Origin: Phoronis australis
Lineage: Eukaryota > Phoronida > Phoronidae
Assembly (NCBI GenBank): GCA_002633005.1
Contig: NMRA01000234.1
Coordinates: forward strand, 183,535-247,534
Direction: 5' to 3'
Length of the DNA stretch: 64,000 bases
Below, one piece after another: positions 34,601-47,500 of the stretch. Both the position numbers and the translations under genes were made by a program. The stretch's first letter is position 1; each line of letters opens with the position of its first letter. Below the pieces are notes generated by a model. It was not told the origin of the DNA and ran no database searches. It saw only the letters and a list, made by a program, of their open reading frames with translations.

Positions 34601-37600
34601 GATACAAACTTTTTCGAAATTTCATGAAAAAACATGAAGGAACTCAGAAGGTATTGAGGCAAATAAAATTACTACTGGGAGGCATAGTGGTAGTAAGAGC
34701 TGCCCAAAACGTCAAGGGAAGCCACAGTAGGAAAACACCTGCAAAAATTCACAAACATAGTGCAAAGGAATCAGGAGCTGCAATCAAGTTGCAAAAAATA
34801 TAAAATCACCACTAGGGTGCGCCGCAGGTGTCAGATCCTTCCAAAAATCAACGTCAGTTATGGTCTTCTCGTTAGGAACAAAGCTGCTATGATTTATAAT
34901 GTTCCTTTGAGTAGTCTGAAAATGGAAAGGCATAGTTGTTGTCTCAAAAGAAACTTTTTCCAAGTTTCAGAAAAATCCATCAATGAACTTCAAAGTTACA
35001 CAAGCAAAAACTAAAACTGCCACTAGGGAGCACACCTGTACTCGGATTGGTCTGAAACTCGTCATCCGTTATCATCTCCACAGGAGCATATCTGCAACAT
35101 TTCACAAAGATTAAGTAGATACACCCGTGGATGTGAAAAAACAAAAAAAAAATAATAATCCTTTGAACACTTTGGCAGGTAGGAAGGTGGACGTCAAAGA
35201 CGCACTAAAAAGTTTTGAAATTGCCACCAGGTGGTGCAGAATACGTCAAATCTGTCCAACAATGGGAAGGCATCATTGTGTCTTTAATGACAACCTATGC
35301 TAAATTTCATGAAAAACCACCAAGGAATATATAATTAAAACTGCTACTAGGGAGCACAACTGCAGTCGGATTGATCTGAAACTTGTCATCTGTTAGCATC
35401 TCCACAGGACGACATATCCGCCAAATTCTCCAAAGAGTTTAGAAGATACAGCCGTGGACGTAAAAAAAATGCCACTTGGGGTTGCCACAGTAATCGGTCC
35501 TGTTCGAAAATCAGTGTCACCGCAGTCTTCTCATTAGAAACACATCTGCCAATTTTTATAATGACCATTCAAGCAGTTTGGCGAATAGGAAGGCTAGCAT
35601 AAAAAACCTTATTAAAATTTTTCCTTAAATTTCACCAAGTGGATTAGAATACGTCAAGTCTGTTTGAAAACGGGAAGGCGACTTCGTTTCTTTAATAGAA
35701 ACCTATTTGCTTAATTTCATGCATCTCCACCTAGGAACTCCTAAGATACAGAGGCAAACGTAAAAACTAAACTTGTCACTAAGGGGCAGAGCAGTAGTCG
35801 AATCGGTCGGAAACTCTTAATTGTCTTCGTTAGCTTCACAGGAACACATCTGTCAAATCTTATGATCCTGCAAGTGGTTTAGGAGATACAGCTACGGTTG
35901 CCAGCTGCCCAGACACAGATGACGACAATAATAGTAATTATTTGAGCAGCTTGGAAGATAAAGAGACAAACACCAAAAACAAACCCGTAAGTTATAAAAT
36001 GGCCACTAGAGGGTGCAGAATGGGTCAAAACTGTAAATAAAAATGAGTCGTTGCCTTAATAGAAAACTATTAGCCAAATTGCGTGAAAATCCAACACGAG
36101 ACCCAGCCAGAAGATTCAGAGACAAACGCAAAATAATAAAAGTTCTCATTAGGGGAAACAAAGATACTTGGATCTGTCTGAAAATCATTCTCATATGTCG
36201 TCAGCTCCATAGAAACATGTCTACCAACTTTTATGAAGATCCTCCAAGTGGTTCTGGAGATACAGCACAGGACGACAGGCAACTAGACAGAGATGCAGTA
36301 TGCATTCACAGACTTATTTGGAGAAAATTTTTCTAATTAAAGACCAAGATCTCCAAAGTTAGACTTGATATAAATTAAGATTCAAAACTTAACCAATTAT
36401 GCACAATTCAAGTGCAAAGCATACTCAGAGTCAACATTTCACAAATTACCACTTACAGTTCCGCCAACTTCCAAGGGTCAAACTTGCCCACAATCCAATG
36501 GCCAGATTTCTTTAGGTAATGTTCAAACTGTTCACAATATGCATCAATCTCTCCTCGCAACATGGGCTCAATCTGGGCTACCATTGGTGAACTTGACGCT
36601 GCACGAGCAAGAGTACGTCTCTTATTAGTTGCATCTGACAAGGACTCCGCTAAACGATGATTGTTGGACAATGCAGACTCCTGACCCATTCCCAGGTTAT
36701 TCCTGTTGGAACGCCTATCAAACCAACTCTTGACCATGGTTGAAGGTGACCTGTCTGAGCTAGACAAAAGACTGGAGGCTGGTGACTTCCTGGTTTTTTG
36801 TATTGCCATTGGATTTGATTTGCTGAAGCTTGATGCGGGAGAGTCATAAGCGAATCTCTGAGCTCGTAATGAGACATTTGAAACGCTAGGAATGTCTTTC
36901 TTCTCAATACTCGGCACCATCTCATGATCGCTTGCACGTATTTTCCTGGGCGCCTCCTCAGGGGGTGGACTCGCCATCACCTCACTTCGCACAGTGCGTA
37001 TTGGTCTGCTGGTCTTCTCACACATGTCAAAGATTATGCCTGAGGCAGGAGTGATGCTAATGGGGATGTTGACGATGTCATTCTTTGTGAGTGACCTCTC
37101 TACTGATTCACACACACTGAAATAATGATTGAATTCAATTGATGACTTAAAGATTAAAACTTGTTTAAAATTTTCATCCGTCAAGCAAAAACAACAGGGA
37201 ACTCCCACAACTGCACAAAAGATGGCAGCCGTCGTAGTTTTCACAAAGTCTTACCATGGTATCATAATTATGGAAACTGGTCGTGGTCAACTCAGCACAA
37301 TGACTAAAAAGCCAAGTGACTATTTGTAATGAAAATACAGTGCACACAAAGCAATCTGGCAAAATGATCCAAAATTCCTTGTCATAACAAGTCAGCGCAA
37401 GTGGAATTCACTGTCATAACAGTCGTCTGTCATAAGTAAGTATGTAGAGGACTTTATCAGGAAATTACCATGGTGGAAATGTCATTAATCTATGATCACG
37501 ATTTTTCTGTAATAACTAGTCATTCCCAGACTTTTGTACTGAAAACTGCACGAGCGATATTGAGTGGGCATATTGTCTACTTTCAGCACGTATTATATTT

Positions 37601-40600
37601 AAGAATTTTGGTCAAAATGATGCACATTCATCATGGTGGTAATTATTTTATGTCGAAAGTATTGCATCACCACTGTATCCATCGTAACGAAGAGATAAGT
37701 CTTACTGATGCATATTACAGCCACTAAGATATAATTCATAAAATCCGCCAATACAACACGTATCGCCATCATCATATTTTTAACAAGTGACATGTTTTGA
37801 GAAGATAAAATACAAATCTTCACAAAAAATTAAGGAAATTTTAGTGAACTCCAACTACAGCCAGGGTGTTTAAACTGTTGTTATCCTTACGATGACCGTG
37901 TGTATCATTTGAAACTTCCTAGAGAGAAGTGTGTAGTTGTAATGGTGGCAGTGCTTACCTGGGCTTTCTCTCAACTTCTTCAGCAGTTGTGCTCAGTTTG
38001 ACTGACCTCTTCTTGTGTTCTGAAATCACACAGTGTTATTAGACATTGTTTCTATACTACTATGCCTACATTAAGAGACAGGTTGGACAAAATCACAGTT
38101 TATTAGACATTGATTCTGTACTATTATGCCTCCACTAAGAGACAGGTATTTAGAAAATAGCTCCCCCACACCAATTTTAGAAGAAAACGTGAAGAATAAC
38201 AGTAGCAAAAACTAAGTAGACTAAAATTTTGCATTTTAATTTCAAGTGGCAGTGAAAAATACTAAAATTTCCATATGTTTACAAACAGCCACATGGAAGG
38301 CATATTTCATTTTTATTTCCTCCTCACAGTTGGTGGTGCCTTCTCAAAGAAAATACCACCCAATCTAATAACTGAACATTAAAACAGGCAGGCTGAACTA
38401 ATAAACATCAAAAGCTTAAAGCGGTGGACACGTATTGTGAAATATCCTTAGAGTTCATTCGATCCCATTGACAGAGAGCACTCTTGAACTAAGCAGTGAA
38501 TGACATACAAATAACATAGTGGTTATGACAGCAACATAGGCAGAATCTATTCATTTTGAAGGATGACACAGCAAAATAACCAAAGTATGCAAATTACACA
38601 AAATAGACTAAATGCTGATATGAATGTAGTTCTCACCAACAGGAGTGAAATGAACTTAAAACAGTTCATAGGACATTGGGTTAAGTACTAAACAAAATTT
38701 TTAAACACAGGAGCGGTAACGAAAATTAACATTAAATAAACAATTAAGTGAATCATTAACATCAAGTGAATCATTAACATCAACATCAACACCAGTGCTG
38801 TTCAAAAACTTCATAAAAATATTAGTTAACAACTTAACTTTAACATCAACATCAGTCACCTCTTGGCCCTTCAGGAAACAGTGGCCGTCTCAACTTGTGA
38901 GCAGTTGATAGGAACTTGTCTGCGCACGTGTTTGTATTTATTCTACGTGGGTAAAGAGGACTGCGGAATGTTGAACGACCATTGCTCCACTCCTTGAGAC
39001 GTGGGCAAGATGGGTCGATTGGCCAACAGGGGGAGACATAGTTGAGCTCTGAGGATAGACCGTGGAGAGATAAGGCAGAGGTTGATACTACGCAACCAAC
39101 TAAAATCTATTAATAAAGAATCTGTTGATCAGGACTAACTTGGTGACGAGTGAGGTTAAACAGATTACTACAGTCAGTTGCTTGTTCCAAGAATTTACTG
39201 GTCAGGGATAACTAGCTGACAGTTTTACAAAAGTACTCAGTCTTACCTAGGACTGTCACTGAGTACCCAGTCTTATCTGGGACCGCCCTAGTCTTACCTG
39301 GGATTGCATAGAGTACCCGATCTTACCTGGGACTGTCATTGAGTACCCAGACTCCCTGAGAGCGGTGTATCTTGCGGTGCTGTATTTATTGGCAAGGGCA
39401 TCCAATTCATTCTGATTAAAAACAAAGCAGAATTCACAAGTACAAAAATGCTAATTTCGTGGTAACAATATTTATGGTTTACAAAAAGGACAAGTATAGG
39501 ACGGTATTGACAAGCAGGGCAGTCCCACCAATCACAACACTAACAGCTCAGCCAGTCACATTGATAGCGTTATACTCTTAAGAAAATAATTCATTTCGCA
39601 AGCTGGCTTTCCTTTCTCAAAATATTCAATACAAATGCACATTCTTCTCACAAACCAATTATATTCTGATGGCATTTTTGGATAGAATGGCTCAGGGCTG
39701 TGCTGTTTGTAACCAAAGAAGACCGACTACCCAAATAAACAGTAACAACTGTAGACACATAAGTATACCCTCATTTACAGTTTGGGCATATGTCCCTGAG
39801 GCCATAAGAATGTCTACCTCTAACAAGCAACAAATAGGCATATGCACAGATAATACAGCAAATTCCTCCTAACTGAGTCTGTAGATATGCTTTACAATGC
39901 AATAACCGTCACTTGTGCCGTGCCTGAAATTAAACTATTCCAAATAGTCACAAAATGGCTTTTATGAGAAATTGTATAGTCTATGACATCAGTTTTTTTC
40001 AAACAATGCACCACGCAAACCACAGATAGTACTGAATAGCTGACGGAGATAAAAAAGATAGACATAATAATGCATCTAACAGTTCTCTGCAACTCTATGG
40101 TGACATCTCAGGCGAAAACAAAAATGCCAGACCAGGAAGTTAAGAGATCACCAAGAAAAATCTGTTAACAGCTTGAAAGGATATAGTTCATGAGAAGAAA
40201 TCAGCAAGACAAGTGCAGTATCACTTACATCTTATTTCCGAAGTCACAAATACTCTATAAAAGACAGATTAACGAGCCTGTTGAAGCCACACTACAGCTC
40301 ATGAGCAGCAGCAAATACAAAACAATATTGCTCCCAATAAAAAGCAATATGGCATTAGCTATCCAATGGATGTTAGCAGTTACCATCTAACACCATCCCA
40401 ATATGGTGCAATATGAGATCACCGGTCAAACATCATCTAACACCACTCACCTGCATGTCTCCAATACGATGTAATATGGCATCACCAGCAGGTCGCTGCA
40501 CCATCTGCTGGGCCTGCTGCTCAGTAAACATGTCATTATCAATCCTGTTGAACTCGTGAACAGTATCACTCAGGAGATCCTCCAATAACATCTCACTGAT

Positions 40601-43600
40601 CACATCAGCATTCACCTCCACCTGCATGCAAAACAAAACGGTTGAAAACCATGACCCAACCTCCAATAAGAAACACATTCAATGACCAAACACCACACAA
40701 GAGTTGGTTGATATATGTCGTATGGAAGGCTGATTTTACAATTATCTTAAATATTGTGATTTGATACGAGTGTTATATGTATGTGAAAGACTGCAGTTGA
40801 AAATGATTCATATTTAGTGTGTTATTGAACACAGAAATATAACATACTATATATAACATACTGTTTTCATATTATTCACAAAACACTAATCTTATCAATT
40901 CAACGGCAAAGTCTTAGACTGGCACTCACTGATCAGTGCACAGCACTGTCAATTTACCTTGTCAGCCATTTGATTGGACAGTTGACGTCTCAGTGACTGG
41001 TGATCTTGCCTATAGAGGGCAGCTTCTTGATCAACAATGTCCTGAAACATTAACTGAAAGTTCAGTCTGCCTGTTGTCTCTAAGTGCCAAACCATAACAA
41101 GGGCAGTGATCAGTTAAGCTAGTGTGTTGTGAGTTGGGCGATATCCTGCAAGGTGCTAAACATTATACAGCTATACCAACTAACCACACAAGTGTTCATA
41201 CACTGATGTTCATTTTTATGGCACCACCAAAATACTAGCTGGGTTGAAAGTCAAATCTGAATTCATTCAGTTTCAGTAAGACTTGCTACTGTTTTTGATA
41301 ACCAAAAGGCCTGGACAATCATGCACAAACCTGGGCTTTAGTCAACACCGGCCTCAGTTTGTCGTTAATGACTTTTTCTGCATTTCTAAGGAGTCTTTCA
41401 GTCCTCTTGTCAAACTCCATTCTGAAAACAGAGAAGAGTTGTTATAAAAGCAATGAATTTAAAACAAATTTATTTACATGTGTACTCAGACTTGTTTGCC
41501 TATTTATTTGTTAAGGTCATAAATGTAACTGTTTAATCCAATAAATAAGCTTGGAACAAAAATTCAGTTTGCAGTGTTCAGTTAGTAAAGGGATTGAATC
41601 TTGTTCATTTTCAATTCATTTCTCACATGATAAATTGGACAGTATTCTTCAAATGTACAAAAAAGCCACTCAATAATCACATTTTGTCACTATACTGGCC
41701 CAGAACACTTGGTGATCATTTGTAGACATCATACCAACAGGTGGCACTGTGAGAAAACAAGAAAGATCGAATCAGTTATTTATGAAATGTTTACAAAAAA
41801 CTATTAGCTTTTAGTTTTTTGTTTTCTGCATTTTAAAAACTTAACTGAGCGATTCTAGGTTTTAATTCAGTTAAGAAGTGTACAAGTGTTATTTTAAAGG
41901 GGAATTCTGAGAGTTTTTGAAGTTTTAGCAAACCTTAAGGGTCTAAAATGAGTTATTAGATTCTAACTGGTTATCATTTAGGGGATAAATCATATTGTTG
42001 AAATTTGTGGATTCCTGATACCTGAAGCTGATGTCGCAATAATTCATCGCAGATCTTTACTGTATCAGCCTTTTGAAAAATCTTCATTTTAGTGCCGTGT
42101 TAAACAACTATTTGTCGTATTTGTTATGTGAAAGTCTTGTGGTTAATTATTAGGAATGAAGTGATTGACATTTTTTAACTGCAATTTAGCATCTGAAATT
42201 GAATACCTCACAAAAAATTAAGATCATTTTACCCCAAAAAATGTGATAAAAATTAGCTAAAATAGATGTTTTAAGTTCCAGTTCTCTAGTACTCGTACTC
42301 ATTGAACCATGGTACATAATTGACCAGCAAGTTGTGACGCCGGCCAAGATTGTGGGAATGCTTAACAATGGACTAGATTATTTGATACCTGGAAACTGCT
42401 GCCATCTGGAGTTGAAATCAAATGATGGATTTTTGTAATGAGCCAAGACAGCCCAATGCTCAGCTTACCTCAACTGTTCCACAGTGCTGGCCATCTCAGC
42501 TTGATTCACCCGTTCCAACTGTTCCCTGTAGTTCTGCACATCTACTGGGCTGCCTGGCAGATGCATGACACCACGGCCAGACCTGAGGACAAGACAACAA
42601 AATGGAACACAACATAGTTACAGGAATAATTCTGGTTTTGTAACAAAATACATTGCCAACCTAGTATTAACAATACCAACGGAGTGAAATGACTGCTTGT
42701 AATGGTTATCAGCCAAGAATTTTGCCACACTACATTTTTGAGAACATGCATGTTTTTGTCAAGTTACCACTGGCAAGTAAAAATTGAGAGCCAGTTTTTC
42801 AGTAATTATCATTACGTACTGACAACACTGTGTCACCAAAACTAAAACAATGTTATTTAAGTAGTAGCTTGATTGTTTAGACTCCATGTATTTTGACAAG
42901 AAACACAAATAAAAAACTCAAAAATCTTGACATAAAGTAACCTGTAACAAACTTGTTCACCTTTAATTACATTACAGATGTAGAAATGTAGCAAACAACA
43001 AATTATATTAATTATATATTATTGCTGCTATAATAACAGTACAGTTGCAAATAATAAATATTATTAATTGTATATTATTGCTTCTATAACACTAGACTTT
43101 AGAAATGTTGCAAATAACAAATAATATTAATTATATATTATTACTGCTATAAACAGACCTGGTAGACAACATCATGTTTTGTAATCTCCGGAGATGTTGT
43201 GTAATATACAGATCACGAGTTCAGAATCATTTAGTAGAGATACTGTACTGCACTGTCCTTTGTCAGCTGGTTGCTGCTGTTTACTGCCATTGTGTGATCT
43301 AGAAGTACCAGGAGGAGTTGGACTCCTTGGTCTCAGTTTTTGGATTTATTTTTAAAATGGCCTTACAGACTTTCTGGGAATATCAAATTCAGTTTTGACT
43401 GGATGATTGCCACAAAGTGTGGTCAGTAGTGTATATAATCCCCTGTAATCCCATTGAACTATATACACTAGGTGGTGCTCTAATCTCCTGGGTCTGTCCA
43501 CTAGGTGGTGCTCAAATCCACTGGGTCTGTACACGTGGTGTTCTTCCTGGTGCACAGGCTTCATTTTGTCCAAGTGATGTGTGAGACCAGTCTTCTGAGC

Positions 43601-44535
43601 ACAACATTACCGCTCAAGAAGGTGGGACAACAGTGTGGTAACCATGGAAACCTGATCTACTTGCAGTCACATGATGGTGAGAAACAACAAAAGCCATCCA
43701 TTCATTGGCAAAGGACCCTCGAATGCAGTGATAATCACTTGAATCCTCAATGGGATGTCTCTGAGTAAGTGATCAATGCTTTACTTGACAACAAACTAAA
43801 TTTAGCAACTACATGACTGGACAATTAGGATATGTCAACAAATGCTTAGATCAGTAGACATATACATACAATGTATACACAGAGACTTACCCTGCTGGAG
43901 AAGCTCGTACAGACTCGCGTTCACTCCAAGCCTCTTGAGGACTTGGTGGAGTTCCACTTTGTTTGGTTGGTGTCAGAGACACCGGTCTAACAACCTGTGA
44001 TTGTTCATTGGGCCGTTGCTCGTATCGTGGTGGGAGGGAGCGCTGTTTCATTTTTGATGCCATGGTGGGTGCATTATATTTAGCTGAGAACTGTGATGCA
44101 GCTTGTTTAGCCTGAAGGAAATAATAAAGTTGATACAGCACACTTTTTATGTACACTCAAAGAGAGAATACAACCTTCCTACTGGCTGCAAAGGAGATAA
44201 TACACCCTTCTTATTGATTGCAGAATAGAGAATATACACTTCTCATTGGAAGCAAAACAGAGAATATAGTGCCTTCTTATAGACTGCGGAGCAGATTATA
44301 TATAATTTTTATTTGAAGCAGAGTAGAGAACATAGCGACACTTCTTATTGGCTGCACAGGACAATTGGGAGATACCAATAAAAACTTCCTGAAGAAGTAA
44401 ATGTCCCTAAGAGTAACATTCAGCTAGTGTGATAGGTTTGTTGGTGACTGTAATACTCCAGTCCTGTTAACTGTTCATAAGTCAAATTTTTACTTTGTTT
44501 AACCTTACCTTACGAAATGTCCTCACTGTGAACGG

Positions 44536-44567
<32 letters not shown>

Positions 44568-47500
44568 CATTAACATTTGACAGCACAAATGAGCTACATC
44601 ACATCATTTCACTAGCAATAGTGTTTGACAATATGCAGTTCATTTTCACCTCCATAAGGCATCTACTCTGACCAATAGAGTGGTACATTTGATTAGCAAT
44701 ATTTCAGTTGCCGATCACTGAGCGACTCGTCATATTTGAATATAACATTGAAAAAACAAACACAACACAGTAAACACATCCAAAAACAAGATATAACAGT
44801 GGTTCAGTCAAGCAAACATCAACACAACGGCTCAACACAAAGGCTCAACAATACAGCTCAACACAACGGCTCGACACTACAGTACACCTTCATCATAGCT
44901 CGGTGTCTCTTGGTCTGTTTACTGAAAGCTCTCCGTAGACGTAGACGTTCATGAACTGGAGGTGGCTGGTATGAGAACCCCCAGCCTTTTCTAGTCCAAT
45001 TCCTTACCCAGGGTTTTTTCCTTGGTTTCTTCAAGACAGCTGTGGGACGTTTAACTTGCACTCCTAGAACAGGTAATGATACTTATAATGTTCAACAATA
45101 TAAACAAAAACAAATATACAACAAATCTCAAAAAACGTAAAAATAAGTAAAATCTGTAATAGCATCGACCATATAACAGAAATTAAAAGTAAACACAATT
45201 ATTAGTTAAATGCAACAATGCATGACACCAGTAGAATGAGAGCTAAATAAAGTGTTGACGTGTGGCCACAGAGCTGTGCAAACAGTATGGTCATGGAAAT
45301 GCTAATAGGTTTGATACAATACAATCAGATTACTTAAAGGGATACTCCTTCGCGTCTTTGATATGAGGCAAAGTGGGCCAGTTTGAACATCTATAAAACA
45401 GGTGTGTGTCAGTGATATTACACTTCACTAAGATCATACATCAGTTAGCGTAAACTGGAGATTACAAAACCTCCCATTAACTTGAAATTACTTGAATTCT
45501 TGAATTTAGTGAAAAAATATGCCTCAACAGCAGAAAGAAATATCATTTTGATCTGTGGACACCCTAACAGTAACACTAGGGGGTGCTGGGGTAATCTGTT
45601 TATCTGGCGATGGCATATTTTCACCATTTACTCCTGTGCCAAGTTTCATCAAGGTCTACCCATTAAATCTCTACGTATCATCAGGAAAATGAAAAGGACA
45701 ATCTTGTCTAAAACTAAAATGGCCACTAAGAGGTGCTAGGGTAGTTAGATCCATAAAAAGTGCCATATACCTCTATGCAGTCCTTCATCCTTCATGTGTC
45801 TGAGGCATCAAAACTGATAACTGACTCAAATATATACACCCTAGCTAGGACGCCCTATTCAGTATCTGGATATCCAAGTAAAGTAAGGTAAACTTTGGGG
45901 TCCTTTTTATCTTGCCAAGAACAGCTCTGGGAGCTCACTGGCCAGCCAAGATTAAAAAAACATTGCTTTAGAAATGATGTAAGACACAAAAAACTTTATT
46001 ACAGAACTGTAACACAAAAAATCAATTTGACTTGGGATCACAAAAACGCTGTCACGTGTTCTTGATCATGGACGTCCTGAGAAATTGGGGAAACCCATTA
46101 AAAGGGCCTAATATTTTATCAATCCGTTCCATACATATCACCTGAAAACATTACAGCAAGATCTTTTTAAGTTATAAAAAGAATAAAATACAGCCATTAG
46201 GAGAACTAGGAAAGTTAAATTCATCTTAAAATCGGCAATTATTGGCACATTTTTGCTGTATACTGCTAAGTCAAGTTCTGTTAAAACCTGTTTTGAATAA
46301 TCAATAGAGATTTCAAAATGAGTCAAAAACCAAAACGGCCAACAATCTGTCCAGAAATCAACTAGTTCATCCCAAAAGTCAACAGGCAAGGAAAACCACA
46401 TGAAAACTACTATATGCTAGAGGATGCTAAGGTAGTAGAATTAGCCAAAAATTTATCTATCAAGTACTTTTTGTCATATATTTTTAATAGATCACACTCC
46501 CAGACTTTGAGAGGCAGGGAAGATAAAAGTGGCATGCATTGCCCTACTGCTGATGTACACCCTTGTTCCAAATTTCAACAAATTCCAAGAGGGGTTTTGA
46601 TAAATGGAGAGGACAAACAGACAGGGTGGTGACAATGTGCAGCCACACGATACATTATGTGTGGCTGGATAATAAAGTTATCAACCAAATAAACTAACAA
46701 ATAAAACACACAGAAACGAAAATAATATTAAAAGCGCATGGTCAGAGGTATTGTATCTTTGAACATTAATTAGCCTAGGAACAGAAATCTTTTGTCAATT
46801 CATAGGGATCTGTTCTTCACAAACCAGCAAAGTGCATATCGTACCATGATCACCCTGCTCATTTCGTGATTAAAATAAATAAATGCTCAACACAACATAC
46901 ACAGAATAAATACAACATCAAAAGAGACAAGTCTTCACTGTGGCTACCTTTGTTGCGAACAATTTTCCTGTATTTATAGCCAGTTAAATCTCGATCGGCG
47001 TAGTCGTCCATGACAACACTTCGAGGGTAACAGAAGCATGGCCCTTGCATTCTATCACCTGATAAAGTGGTCAAGTTACAACAGGTACTAAACATTGTCC
47101 AGAGCCATGACAGCCAGTGGGGAGAGAGTCATGACAACAACTAGGAGAGGGAGCCATGTCAACTATTAGGGGAGGGAGTCATGTCAAGCAATAGGGGAGG
47201 GAGTCATGACAGACACTAGGGCAGGGAGTCATGACAACAACTAGGGGAGGGAGCCATGTCAACTATTAGGGGAGGGAGTCATGTCAACCACTAGGGCAGG
47301 GAGTCATAACAACAAGGGGAGGGAGCCATGTCAACCACTAGGGCAGGAGTCATGACGATTAATAAGGCAGTTATGATGACCACATAAAACGACATGCATA
47401 AAGCTTGTGTTACCAGTTTTCTGTGTCGCCAAATATATGTAATATTAGGTTTGTTTGAAGATGATCACAAATGTGCTCAATATGTGTCGCTGATTTGCAA

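Noticed and set aside
47096-47365. CRISPR-like array
   Set aside because: Contiguous variable units without uniform spacers, in a eukaryotic intron; an ordinary minisatellite.
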